The position numbers and the translations under genes are program-made. A model generated the notes under the pieces. That model saw only the letters and a list, made by a program, of their open reading frames with translations. It searched no databases and had not been told where the DNA came from. A stretch of DNA of 64,000 nt from Candidatus Omnitrophota bacterium (GTDB lineage: Bacteria > Omnitrophota > Gorgyraeia > Gygaellales > JAHJCI01), in the NCBI GenBank assembly GCA_016783355.1, contig JADHWR010000001.1:1-64000 (forward strand). Direction: 5' to 3'. The stretch's first letter is position 1; every line of letters starts with the position of its first letter. This document shows, piece after piece, positions 25,879 to 34,366 of this stretch.

Positions 25879-26967
25879 CTATCGCGAATATTGACGTAAC
25901 AACTCCAATTTTTCCAACGCCTTGCCAGAATCAATTGTCTCTTTAGCTAAATTTAGTGCCTCTTTCAGGTCTCCTGCCTTTCCTCCTAAATAAAGACCAG
26001 CAGCAGCATTAAAAACAACAATATCCCTTTTTGCCCCTTTCTCTTTACCTGTTAGTATATCGGTTAGAATCTTACTGTTTCCCTTGATTGTCTTACCAGA
26101 TAACTCCTCAGGATGGACTAATCTAAGGCCGAAATCCCGGGGATCTATGAAGTAGTTCTTAATCCTGCCCTCAAGGGTTAACTCAGAGACCTTGGTTTTG
26201 CCTAAAGTTGAAATCTCATCCATTCCACGTTTCGCTTCTCTATCATACCCATAGACAACCATTGCTCTACTTGCACCTAAAAGCTTAAGGGCTTGGGCAA
26301 GCATTGGTGTCAACTGCGGTTGATTTACCCCTAATAACTGAATTACCTGCGGCTGTCTCAGTTTCTTGCCTTGCTTTCTTAAGGAAGAAAAAACAGGATT
26401 AACCAGCGGCCCAAGAATATTAAACACAGTAGGAATACCTAATTCCCGACGAACCTTTTGCACATTCTTAAAGGCCTGATGATATAAAGGTGCAAAGATA
26501 AAGGAAATACCTATCTCCTTTAAAGCCACAACTGCCTTTATCGGCTCCATATAGATATTAATCCCTAAGTTTTCTAATATATCCGCACTTCCGCATCTGG
26601 AGGTGATGGCACGATTTCCGTGTTTGGCAACCGTTATCCCATTAGCAGCTAAAATAAACATGACTGTTGTCGAAATGTTGAAAGTATTAATTGTTCCTCC
26701 TCCTGTGCCACAGGTGTCCCCTAATATTGATACCTCTTTTATCTGTCGCGTGGGGATCTGACGGGCCATGCTTCTTAATCTAAAAGCAAAACTGGCAAGC
26801 TCCCTTGCATTTACTTGCTTTATTTGCAGGGCAGTCAAAAAGGCAGCCTGCTCGGCCTCTTTGACCTTGCCGGACATAAGTGTTGTCATTGCCAAAGACG
26901 CATCCCTGGGCGATAAATCCCTTCCCTCCATAAGTTGCTCAATATAAATTGTTAATGATTGCTTCAT
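25879..26967 (-). CDS. trpD: Anthranilate phosphoribosyltransferase
   Basis: TrpD (362 aa) transfers phosphoribose from PRPP to anthranilate. The PRPP-binding motif GDTCGTGGGTINTFNIST and the anthranilate-binding KHGNRAITSRCGSADILE are clear. Its start overlaps trpG by 4 bases. The protein is slightly longer than the usual ~340 residues because of loops such as SSLRKQGKKLRQPQ. Confidence 0.95.
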   Translation of the reverse strand: MKQSLTIYIEQLMEGRDLSPRDASLAMTTLMSGKVKEAEQAAFLTALQIKQVNARELASFAFRLRSMARQIPTRQIKEVSILGDTCGTGGGTINTFNISTTVMFILAANGITVAKHGNRAITSRCGSADILENLGINIYMEPIKAVVALKEIGISFIFAPLYHQAFKNVQKVRRELGIPTVFNILGPLVNPVFSSLRKQGKKLRQPQVIQLLGVNQPQLTPMLAQALKLLGASRAMVVYGYDREAKRGMDEISTLGKTKVSELTLEGRIKNYFIDPRDFGLRLVHPEELSGKTIKGNSKILTDILTGKEKGAKRDIVVFNAAAGLYLGGKAGDLKEALNLAKETIDSGKALEKLELLRQYSR

Positions 26968-27527
26968 AGCTTTAAAAAGTTTCCTAGGATATCCTTACCA
27001 ACCTTTGTCAATATTGACTCAGGATGAAATTGCACACCCCATAGAGGAAATTTGCGGTGTTTTAGAGCCATAATCTCTTTATCTTTTGTCCGGGCAATCA
27101 CCTTCAAGACACGAGGTAAGTTCTTATTACTTACGCTCAAAGAATGATACCGCGTCGCCTCAAAAGGAGAGGGAATATTCTTAAAGATATCCTTGCCATT
27201 ATGGAAAATTTGTGAGGTTTTTCCGTGCATCAGTCTCCTTGCCTGCACAATCTTTGCTCCAAAAACATATCCTAAGCATTGATGGCCAAGACAGACTCCT
27301 AAAACAGGAATTTTACCGGCAAATTCTTTAATTAGATGAGTCGATATCCCCGCATTTTCTGGTCTTCCTGGACCAGGAGAGATAACAATCTGCTGAGGTT
27401 TCAGTTGTCTAATCTGTGTTATGCTAATTTTGTCATTTCTAAATACCCTTAATCTTGCGCCCAGCTCGCCCAGGTATTGAACAAGATTATAGGTAAAGGA
27501 GTCGTAGTTGTCAATTACTAATATCAA
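26964..27527 (-). CDS. trpG: Anthranilate synthase glutamine amidotransferase subunit
   Basis: TrpG (187 aa) supplies ammonia from glutamine to TrpE; in many bacteria the same subunit also serves aminodeoxychorismate synthase. The nucleophile Cys79 lies in GVCLGHQCLG, and the His/Glu pair is in VQFHPESIL. It overlaps murA by 4 bases upstream and trpD by 4 downstream. trpE is not in this window, and the gene upstream is murA. Confidence 0.93.
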   Translation of the reverse strand: MILVIDNYDSFTYNLVQYLGELGARLRVFRNDKISITQIRQLKPQQIVISPGPGRPENAGISTHLIKEFAGKIPVLGVCLGHQCLGYVFGAKIVQARRLMHGKTSQIFHNGKDIFKNIPSPFEATRYHSLSVSNKNLPRVLKVIARTKDKEIMALKHRKFPLWGVQFHPESILTKVGKDILGNFLKL

Positions 27528-28786
27528 ACTTTGTGCCTCCGGATTTTTGCTCCAACGCTTCTTAATTTTCCCTCCAGATTATCATAGCCCCGCTCAAGAT
27601 GATAAATACGCAAAATTTGCGTCTTTGCGCGTGCTGCCAATCCAGCTAAGATAAGGCTTGCCGAAGCCCTCAGGTCTGAAGCCATAACCTTTGCGCCTGA
27701 GAGCCTCTTTACCCCTTCGACAATCGCATAGGGTCCTTCGCGTTTAATTCGTGTCCCCATTCGATTAAGTTCAGCGATATGCATAAATCGATCAGGATAA
27801 ACCTTCTCTGTAATTATGCTTACTCCCGGTGTCACAGCCATCAGAGCCATCATCTGTGCCTGCATATCAGTGGGAAATCCAGGATAAGGGAGGGTGGTAA
27901 TATTTACTGGTTTTAACTGAGCGCGGGCTTTAATTACAAGGCAATGCTCAGACTTCTTAATCCACGCTCCTGCCTGTTCCAATTTATCAATTACTGCACC
28001 AAAATGACGCCAATTAACGTTCTTAAGTTTCAGTTCGCCCTTCGTAATCAAACTGGCAATCATAAATGTCCCTGCCTCGATACGGTCAGGGATAATCTTA
28101 TGTGTTGCGCCATAGAGTAACTTTTTTCCTCTGATCTCTATAATTGGCGTGCCTGCTCCCTTAATTTCTGCCCCCATCTTAATCAGAAACTCTGCCAAAT
28201 CAACAACCTCTGGTTCACAGGCAGCGCCTTCAATAGTAGTCGTGCCAGAAGCTAATGTCCCTGCCATCATCACATTTGCTGTTGCCAGAACAGAAGAGCC
28301 AAATTCGCCCTCTAAAAATATGTGATTACCGCAAAGTCCCTTTGTCTTTCCCAAAACATAGCCGCTATTAATATCAATATCTGCACCCAGAGAAGATAAT
28401 CCCTTAAGATGTAAGTCAACTGGCCGCACACCAATAACACAACCACCAGGCAAAGAGACCTTTGCCTTTTTTAACTTTGCTAAAAGAGGCCCGAGCACGC
28501 AAAAGGAGGCGCGCATTGTCGAAACCAACCGATAATCGGCAATCCACCGGGTCTTCTTTGTGTGTCTTACGCAGATTCTGCCATCTTGAAAATCTACGGA
28601 TTTGCCCAGACTGCGCAATATCTTGATCATTGTCTGGGTATCGCGAAGCCTGGGTGCACCCTCTATATTACAGGGCTCCTCAGTCAGAAGTGTTGCTGCT
28701 AAAATTGGCAGGAGGGCATTCTTTGCGCCAGAAATTGTAACTTCGCCTTTTAATCTGTGGTCGCCTTCAATAATCAACTTATCCAT
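27524..28786 (-). CDS. murA: UDP-N-acetylglucosamine 1-carboxyvinyltransferase
   Basis: MurA (420 aa) catalyses the first committed step of peptidoglycan synthesis, transferring enolpyruvate to UDP-GlcNAc. The active-site cysteine is Cys116 in VSLPGGCVIGVRPVDLH, the fosfomycin-sensitive form. Both inside-out barrel halves are complete. It overlaps prmC by 8 bases and trpG by 4 bases. Its place at the head of a trp segment has no obvious functional meaning. Confidence 0.96.
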   Translation of the reverse strand: MDKLIIEGDHRLKGEVTISGAKNALLPILAATLLTEEPCNIEGAPRLRDTQTMIKILRSLGKSVDFQDGRICVRHTKKTRWIADYRLVSTMRASFCVLGPLLAKLKKAKVSLPGGCVIGVRPVDLHLKGLSSLGADIDINSGYVLGKTKGLCGNHIFLEGEFGSSVLATANVMMAGTLASGTTTIEGAACEPEVVDLAEFLIKMGAEIKGAGTPIIEIRGKKLLYGATHKIIPDRIEAGTFMIASLITKGELKLKNVNWRHFGAVIDKLEQAGAWIKKSEHCLVIKARAQLKPVNITTLPYPGFPTDMQAQMMALMAVTPGVSIITEKVYPDRFMHIAELNRMGTRIKREGPYAIVEGVKRLSGAKVMASDLRASASLILAGLAARAKTQILRIYHLERGYDNLEGKLRSVGAKIRRHKV

Positions 28787-29600
28787 TTTGTGCCACGATT
28801 ACCCTGTCTATCCCCTGATAATCCTTAACCACATCTATTATCTTAAACTTCTTTGACTTCTTTATCAATTCTTTTATCGGCTCGCATTGGCCAAATCCCA
28901 TTTCCATTATTAAAAAACCATGCTTTTTTAAATAACAACCTGCCTGCGCAATTATGCGAGGATAGAATTCTAATCCATCTCTGCCACCGTCTAAGGCAAC
29001 CCTTGGCTCGCAGCACACCTCTGACGATAATGCTTCTATCTCAGCAGTAGGAACATAGGGAGGATTGCTTACAATCAAAGTGAAAGGTGAAAAGTGAAAG
29101 GTGAAAAGTGAAAATAAATCCCCTTGAATAAATTTAACATTATCGAGGTTATTTAGTCTTGCATTATCCTCTGCTATTTCTAATGCTTCACCTGAGATAT
29201 CTATACCGATTACTGCACAATGAGGTAAGAATTTTGCCAAAGATATGGCAATATTTCCGCTGCCTGTTCCCAAATCTAATACCCTTAACCTTTTACCTTT
29301 TACCTTTTCCCGCCTCTTCCCGCCTCTGGCGGGAAACCCTTTACCTATATTTAACGCTGTTTCTACCAAAATCTCTGTTTCGGGCCGCGGTATAAAAACA
29401 TCAGGGGTCAATCGTAATTTTGAATCCATAAATTCTATTTGACCTAAGATATAGTGAATCGGTCTTCCCTTGCATCTTTGCCTCAAAACACTGGCAATAA
29501 ACCGACCTTGCTCCCGGCTAATCTTTTTTTGACGATTAAGATAAACCTCGGTTCGGTTATAATTCAAAAGGTCTGTAAATAATAGCTCTGCTTCATTCAT
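28779..29600 (-). CDS. prmC: Release factor glutamine methyltransferase
   Basis: PrmC (273 aa) methylates the GGQ glutamine of release factors, and it directly follows its substrate gene prfA with a 4-base overlap. The SAM-binding motif VLDLGTGSGNIAISLAK and the catalytic NPPY (in LIVSNPPYVP) are present. Two stretches are repeat-derived and extend loops of the protein. One is a palindrome plus heptamers before the SAM motif (GKGFPARGGKRREKVKGK, about 29280-29340). The other is a heptamer array before NPPY (LFTFHFSPFT, about 29080-29113). Both keep the frame. Confidence 0.93.
   Translation of the reverse strand: MNEAELLFTDLLNYNRTEVYLNRQKKISREQGRFIASVLRQRCKGRPIHYILGQIEFMDSKLRLTPDVFIPRPETEILVETALNIGKGFPARGGKRREKVKGKRLRVLDLGTGSGNIAISLAKFLPHCAVIGIDISGEALEIAEDNARLNNLDNVKFIQGDLFSLFTFHFSPFTLIVSNPPYVPTAEIEALSSEVCCEPRVALDGGRDGLEFYPRIIAQAGCYLKKHGFLIMEMGFGQCEPIKELIKKSKKFKIIDVVKDYQGIDRVIVAQNG
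29080..29113. repeat. Heptamer repeats inside prmC (copy 1)
   Basis: About five consecutive 7-base units alternate between AAAGTGA and AAGGTGA on the plus strand. They are translated in the prmC frame as a short phenylalanine/threonine-rich stretch. The same RRGYGWA-like heptamer appears at 31022-31035, 45243-45355 and 59497-59524. Confidence 0.7.
29282..29341. repeat. Heptamers plus palindrome inside prmC (copy 2)
   Basis: Three ACCTTTT heptamers are followed by TTCCCGCC and a second TTCCCGCC, which pairs with GGCGGGAA across TCT. The block is in frame within prmC, just before the SAM-binding motif, where family members usually have a short linker. Confidence 0.65.
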
Positions 29601-30646
29601 CCTTCGATTCCTTTCAGTAAGGCATCGGAAATCCTATCCAAATCTCCATCCAGGATTGCTTCTAATTTATGGAGGGTTAAACCAATGCGATGGTCTGTCA
29701 CGCGCTGACCAGGAAAATTATATGTGCGAATCTTCTCACTGCGTTCACCACTGCCCACCTGAGTTTTTCTTTCGGAAGAACGCAAACGTGCAGTCTTCTC
29801 TTTCTCTTTCTGGAGGAGCCTCGCTCTTAATACCCTTAAGGCCTTATTTTTGTTTTTTAACTGCGAGCGTTCATCCTGGCAAGTAACAACAATGCCTGAA
29901 AACAGGTGAGTAATCCTTACTGCTGAGTCGGTAGTATTTACGCTCTGACCGCCATGACCCCTGGAGCGGAAAACATCAATCTTTAAATCATCAGGTTTAA
30001 TCTCTAATTCTATCTCCTTGGGCTCTTCCAAAACAACAACTGTTGCCGTAGAGGTGTGAATACGGCCGCCTGTTTCTGTCTGAGGGATGCGCTGAACACG
30101 ATGAACACCACTTTCCCATTTAAGCCGATCATAGACTCCCCTCCCACGCACAGAAAATATAATCTCTTTAAACCCTCCTAATTCTGTAGGATGAGATGAA
30201 AGTATCTCCACCGCCCAGCTTTTCTTGAGTGCATATTTCGTATACATTCGGTATAGATCTGCGCTAAACAGCCCTGCTTCATCGCCTCCTGTTCCTGCAC
30301 GTATCTCTATAATAATATTTTTCTCTATCTTCTCTTTCTCTTTCTCCTGCAGCGAATCATTGAGTTTAGATAAGCAATGCTGGTTTTTTTTCTCTAAATC
30401 TTCGATCTCGGAATTTATCAAAGAAAGAAACTCAGGTTCATGTTTCTCCCGAAGAAGATTAATAAGCTTTGAAATCTCTTTTTTTCTTTTTTTATATTCC
30501 CGAAAAAGATACACTATGGGAGAAAGAAGACTTAACTCTTTTGCATAAAGATTGTAGCTTTGGCGATCCGCAATCACCTCATGGCTACTCATTAATTGCT
30601 CTAATTCTTCGTAGCGCTTTTCTATCTCCTCAAATTTTTTATTCAT
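29597..30646 (-). CDS. prfA: Peptide chain release factor 1
   Basis: RF1 (349 aa) terminates translation at UAA and UAG. The catalytic GGQ lies in RSRGHGGQSVNTTDSAV, and the codon-recognition region includes the PQTETGGRIHTSTATV segment. Length is normal. It overlaps rpmE by 8 bases and prmC by 4 bases, the widespread rpmE-prfA-prmC order. Confidence 0.96.
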   Translation of the reverse strand: MNKKFEEIEKRYEELEQLMSSHEVIADRQSYNLYAKELSLLSPIVYLFREYKKRKKEISKLINLLREKHEPEFLSLINSEIEDLEKKNQHCLSKLNDSLQEKEKEKIEKNIIIEIRAGTGGDEAGLFSADLYRMYTKYALKKSWAVEILSSHPTELGGFKEIIFSVRGRGVYDRLKWESGVHRVQRIPQTETGGRIHTSTATVVVLEEPKEIELEIKPDDLKIDVFRSRGHGGQSVNTTDSAVRITHLFSGIVVTCQDERSQLKNKNKALRVLRARLLQKEKEKTARLRSSERKTQVGSGERSEKIRTYNFPGQRVTDHRIGLTLHKLEAILDGDLDRISDALLKGIEG

Positions 30647-30848
30647 TTACTTTCTTTTTATATTTCTTCATAAATTTCTCGACCCTCCCTGCAGAATCAA
30701 GAAATTTCTGCTTACCTGTAAAAAACGGATGACAGGCAGAACAAACCTCCACATGAATACTTGGTTTTGTCGAACGGGTATGTATGGTATTACCGCAAGA
30801 ACAAACAATTGTACAATCTTGATATTTTGGATGAATCTTGTCTTTCAT
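30639..30848 (-). CDS. rpmE: 50S ribosomal protein L31, zinc-binding type
   Basis: L31 (69 aa) bridges the 50S central protuberance and the 30S head. Cys16, Cys18, Cys36 and Cys39 mark the zinc-containing form (CSCGNTIHTRST, then VCSACHPFFTGKQKF). It follows rho after a 188-base repeat-containing gap and overlaps prfA by 8 bases. An AAGGGGGAAT ribosome-binding site precedes the start. Confidence 0.95.
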   Translation of the reverse strand: MKDKIHPKYQDCTIVCSCGNTIHTRSTKPSIHVEVCSACHPFFTGKQKFLDSAGRVEKFMKKYKKKVNE

Positions 30849-30884
30849 AATTCCCCCTTTCGTATAATCTGTCTATTAGCCTTG

Positions 30885-31035
30885 CTAAATTCCAATATAC
30901 AAACCACAAATTACAAACAATATACAATTCCGAATACCAAAATTACAAACAGAACCTGAAGTCTTGGTCATTGTGATTTTGGATTTGTGATTTGTTTGTG
31001 ATTTGGAATTTGTAATTTCATCTTTCACCTTTCAC
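30885..31035. repeat. AT-rich inverted repeat between rho and rpmE
   Basis: The left arm (about 30889-30953) is built from ACAAATTACAAAC-type units. The right arm (about 30964-31019) is built from TTTGTGATTTG-type units, so the transcript could fold into a long imperfect hairpin. The right end runs into two CTTTCAC heptamers. No ORF is credible here. It may be a mobile repeat or a structured spacer, and I see no clear promoter. Confidence 0.6.
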
Positions 31036-31036
31036 C

Positions 31037-32323
31037 TTATTGGTTCATTGTATTTAAAAACTCCTTATTGTTCTTTGTCTTGGATAACTTCTCAATCAGT
31101 AACCCCATTGCCTCTACATTGTTTAACTCATTAAGGACCTTTCTTAAAATCCAAATCTTTTGTAACTGTTCGCCAGGAACAAGAAGCTCTTCATGGCGCG
31201 TATTGGACCTTTTAATATCGATTGCTGGATATATCCTTCTTTGAAATAAGCTTCTGTCTAATTGTAGCTCCATATTGCCTGTTCCTTTAAACTCTTCGAA
31301 TATTACCTCATCCATACGGCTGCCTGTATCTACTAAAGCAGTAGCAATTATTGTCAGACTCCCTCCTTCTTCCACTGTGCGTGCAGCTCCAAAAAAATGC
31401 TTGGGTTTCTGAAGAGCATTGGAATCTATACCGCCGGAAAGAACCCTGCCGCTGTGTGGAACAACTGCATTATAAGCACGCGCAAGACGCGTGATACTGT
31501 CCAATAATATTACTACATCCTTTTTATGTTCGACCAATCTTTTGGCCTTTTCCAAAACCATCTCCGCTACCTGAACATGCCTCTCTGGCGGTTCATCAAA
31601 GGTAGATGAGATTACTTCACCTTTAATATTGCGCTCCATATCTGTAACCTCCTCGGGTCTTTCGTCGATTAAAAGAACGATTAAAATTGTCTCCGGATAA
31701 TTACAAACGATTGCATTGCCAATCTTCTGCAATATAACTGTCTTGCCGCTGTAGGGAGGAGCAACAATCAAAGCCCGCTGTCCCCTACCAATAGGCGTAA
31801 GTAAATCCATAATACGAGTAGAAGCATCCTGGGGAGAATTTTCTAAAACAAAACGTTCATAGGGATATACCGGAGTAAGATTATCAAACAACACCCTATC
31901 TCTTGCTTCTTCAGGATGTCCGAAGTTAACAACTTCAATTTTAAGAAGGGCAAAGTATTTCTCTCCTTCTTTTGGTGGCCGGATTTGCCCGCTTACTGTA
32001 TCGCCGGTTTTTAAATCGAATTTTCTGATTTGTGAAGGAGAGATATAAACATCATCCGGGCAAGGTAGATAATTATAATTTGGAGAACGTAAAAAACCAA
32101 AGCCTTCTGGTAAAATCTCTAAAACCCCCTCCCCAAACATTAAGCCTTCCTTTTCTGCCTGTGCCTGGAGAATTTTAAAAATAAGGTCTTGTTTTTTCAA
32201 GCCGCTTAATCCATTAACCTTAAGCTCCTTAGCAAGCTTGAGAAGCTGAGTAATCTTTAACTCCTGTAAATGCTTGATATCTAATTTTTCTATCCTTTTA
32301 TTTATGGCTTGTGTCTTTTCCAT
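31037..32323 (-). CDS. rho: Transcription termination factor Rho
   Basis: Rho (428 aa) is the hexameric RNA-dependent ATPase that terminates transcription. The N-terminal RNA-binding cold-shock-like domain includes GVLEILPEGFGFLRSPNYNY. The Walker A region is RALIVAPPYSGKTVILQ, and SGGIDSNALQKPKHFFGAAR is the Q-loop region. The start at 32323 is chosen because GAGGAGGGGAGAA directly precedes it; a frame to 32338 adds five residues. It overlaps coaE by 26 bases. Few intrinsic terminators are visible in this window, consistent with a large role for Rho. Confidence 0.96.
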   Translation of the reverse strand: MEKTQAINKRIEKLDIKHLQELKITQLLKLAKELKVNGLSGLKKQDLIFKILQAQAEKEGLMFGEGVLEILPEGFGFLRSPNYNYLPCPDDVYISPSQIRKFDLKTGDTVSGQIRPPKEGEKYFALLKIEVVNFGHPEEARDRVLFDNLTPVYPYERFVLENSPQDASTRIMDLLTPIGRGQRALIVAPPYSGKTVILQKIGNAIVCNYPETILIVLLIDERPEEVTDMERNIKGEVISSTFDEPPERHVQVAEMVLEKAKRLVEHKKDVVILLDSITRLARAYNAVVPHSGRVLSGGIDSNALQKPKHFFGAARTVEEGGSLTIIATALVDTGSRMDEVIFEEFKGTGNMELQLDRSLFQRRIYPAIDIKRSNTRHEELLVPGEQLQKIWILRKVLNELNNVEAMGLLIEKLSKTKNNKEFLNTMNQ

Positions 32324-32984
32324 TTCTCCCCTCCTCATTTAAAACATCCCAAATCATCTTAACCTGTTTTTTTGTCTCAGATTTCGTCCCACTATTATCA
32401 ATAACAAAATCAGCTAAATTTAGCTTCTTTTTTAATGGCATCTGCAAATTTATGCGCTTTTTAATTTCCGAAAGGCAAAATCCCTTTTTTTTAAGGCGCA
32501 ATTTTTGAATGTCTGACCTTGCCCTTACGGCAATTATCTTATCCACGATTCTCGCCAGTCCTGCTTCGATTAATAAGGGTGCATCAATTATAATAAACTT
32601 AAAATTTCGGGCCTGCTGAATCTGTATTTTAATTTCCTTAATTATTCCTGGATGCAGAATTTCGTTGAGCTTCTTTAGGGAATGCTTATTTCTGAAAGCA
32701 CTCTTAGCTAACCTTTTTCGATTAATCTGTTGATTCCTGGAAAGTATCCTTTCCCCAAATGCCGCAAGAACCCGCCTGTAAGCCCCGTTCGAAGTAAGGC
32801 GCCCAAGGCGACTGCCCCGCCAAATTCCGTGGCGGGGACTTCTAACGGGGTAAGCCTTTTTCTTGGGCTCGATTAACTGATGCGCAATCCTATCTGCATC
32901 AATAATCTGAGCGCCTAATTGTTTAAAATAGTGCGCGCACGTCGTCTTCCCTGTGCCAAAACTGCCGGTAATACCAACAATCAT
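32298..32984 (-). CDS. coaE: Dephospho-CoA kinase carrying an in-frame palindromic insertion
   Basis: CoaE (228 aa) phosphorylates dephospho-CoA in the last step of coenzyme A synthesis. The P-loop is GSFGTGKTT at 7-15, with DADRIAHQLIEP following. A 24-residue stretch between KKKAY and RRVLAAFGERIL is encoded by a 67-bp palindromic element plus its 5-bp target repeat. Family members have no residues here, and the AY pair is duplicated at both edges. The start at 32984 overlaps the glgA stop as ATGA; a longer frame to 33035 is unlikely. Whether the inserted loop impairs activity is unknown. Confidence 0.92.
   Translation of the reverse strand: MIVGITGSFGTGKTTCAHYFKQLGAQIIDADRIAHQLIEPKKKAYPVRSPRHGIWRGSRLGRLTSNGAYRRVLAAFGERILSRNQQINRKRLAKSAFRNKHSLKKLNEILHPGIIKEIKIQIQQARNFKFIIIDAPLLIEAGLARIVDKIIAVRARSDIQKLRLKKKGFCLSEIKKRINLQMPLKKKLNLADFVIDNSGTKSETKKQVKMIWDVLNEEGRNGKDTSHK
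32778..32854. mobile_element. 67-bp palindromic element with GTAAG target duplication, inside coaE
   Basis: The element (32783-32849) begins CCCCGTTCGAAG and ends CTTCTAACGGG. It contains an inner palindrome CCCCGCC/GGCGGGG and is flanked by perfect direct repeats GTAAG (32778-32782 and 32850-32854). Its reverse complement aligns along its whole length with the copies in polA and infB. It is therefore inserted in the opposite orientation relative to the host gene but is still open in frame. Element plus repeat is 72 bases. Confidence 0.9.
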
Positions 32985-34366
32985 TTTAAAAGGTGGTGGT
33001 AAAGCCCAATATAATTCCGGGCGGCAGTGGTCCAAGAAAAATTACAACCCATACCTCGCTTCATTAAAGAAAGCCGCCTGTTTTTATCTTTAAAAACTAA
33101 AAGCATCTCTTTGATCTTTGCCACGAGGGCCGATGGCGAATACTGATCAAAAATAAAACCATTCTTTTTATCAATTGTATCAGTAAGGCCGCCTGTCTTA
33201 AAAACCAATGGAATTGTACCATATTTCAGGCTAATCATCTGCCCCAAGCCGCAGGGTTCGTATTTGGAAGGCATCAGGAATATGTCGCAGCCAGCATATA
33301 TCTTATGAGCTAATACGTTGTCGAACTTAAGAAAGGTGCGTAACTTTTTAGGAAACTTTCTGGCTAATCTTTCTAAAATTCGGTGATAATTCAGCTCTCC
33401 TGTTCCCAGAATAACCAATTGAAGCGGAAGTGAACATATCTCCTCCATTGCCTCACTTAAGATATCAAAGCCCTTCTGCTGAGTGAGTCGAGAGACAATA
33501 CCCAAAAGAGGAATATCGGACCTTGAAGGCAGCTTTGATAATTTGCATAGGGCCTCCTTATTTTTAACTTTGCCTTCAATATTGTCTTTGTCATAATTCT
33601 TGAGAATAAATTTATCGGTCTTTGGATTCCAAAGCTGATAATCTAAACCATTCAATATACCAAATAGATTATCTCGCCGCCTGATCAAGACCCCTTCCAA
33701 GCCACAACCAAACTCCTTCGTTTGTATTTCTTTGGCATAAGTAGGACTTACTGTATTTATAGCGTCAGAAAAAACAATCCCGGCCTTTAATAGATTGACC
33801 TTACCGTAAAACTCCAATGCCTCCATATTAAAAAGCGACCAATCTAAGCCTAATTTAGGAAATTCCTCTTTATTAAATAGTCCCTGATAGGCAAGATTAT
33901 GAATTGTCAATAGTGTCTTTATTCCTTTATAAAATTCATCACCTTGAGCGGTTGTTTTTAAATATACGGGAACAAGCGAACTCTGCCAGTCATGACAATG
34001 AAGTATCTGAGGCCTGAATTCTATTTCTTTTAAAAGTTTTAATGCCTCTCGGCAAAAATAAGAGAATCGGTTGAGATTATCGGGAAAGTCACCTTCTTTT
34101 TCTCCGTAGAGTCCTGGGCGATTAAAAAACTCTTCTTTCTTAATAAAATAAACCTTAATCTTTTTTCCTATGGTTGTTGTAGAAATTTTCGAATTTAAGT
34201 CCTCAATTTTAAATCCTGCTGCCTTTGTCTTTTTGTAAAAGGGCATAATCACGATAATCTCATGTTTTAATCTCTCCAAAGGCAAAGGCAGAGCCCCGAC
34301 TACATCAGCAAGACCGCCGGTCTTGGCAAAAGGCACAACCTCTGATGCAAACATTGCGATTCTCAC
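32981..34366 (-). CDS. glgA: Glycogen (starch) synthase, ADP/UDP-glucose type
   Basis: GlgA (461 aa, GT5 family) elongates alpha-1,4-glucan chains from nucleotide glucose. The opening ends in the KTGGLADVVGALP motif near residues 15-27. The C-terminal Rossmann domain has KGFDILSEAM and the donor-site motif PSKYEPCGLGQMISLKYG. It overlaps polA by 4 bases and coaE by 4 bases. It is functionally linked to the GH57 branching enzyme at 59524-61101. Confidence 0.94.
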   Translation of the reverse strand: MRIAMFASEVVPFAKTGGLADVVGALPLPLERLKHEIIVIMPFYKKTKAAGFKIEDLNSKISTTTIGKKIKVYFIKKEEFFNRPGLYGEKEGDFPDNLNRFSYFCREALKLLKEIEFRPQILHCHDWQSSLVPVYLKTTAQGDEFYKGIKTLLTIHNLAYQGLFNKEEFPKLGLDWSLFNMEALEFYGKVNLLKAGIVFSDAINTVSPTYAKEIQTKEFGCGLEGVLIRRRDNLFGILNGLDYQLWNPKTDKFILKNYDKDNIEGKVKNKEALCKLSKLPSRSDIPLLGIVSRLTQQKGFDILSEAMEEICSLPLQLVILGTGELNYHRILERLARKFPKKLRTFLKFDNVLAHKIYAGCDIFLMPSKYEPCGLGQMISLKYGTIPLVFKTGGLTDTIDKKNGFIFDQYSPSALVAKIKEMLLVFKDKNRRLSLMKRGMGCNFSWTTAARNYIGLYHHLLK

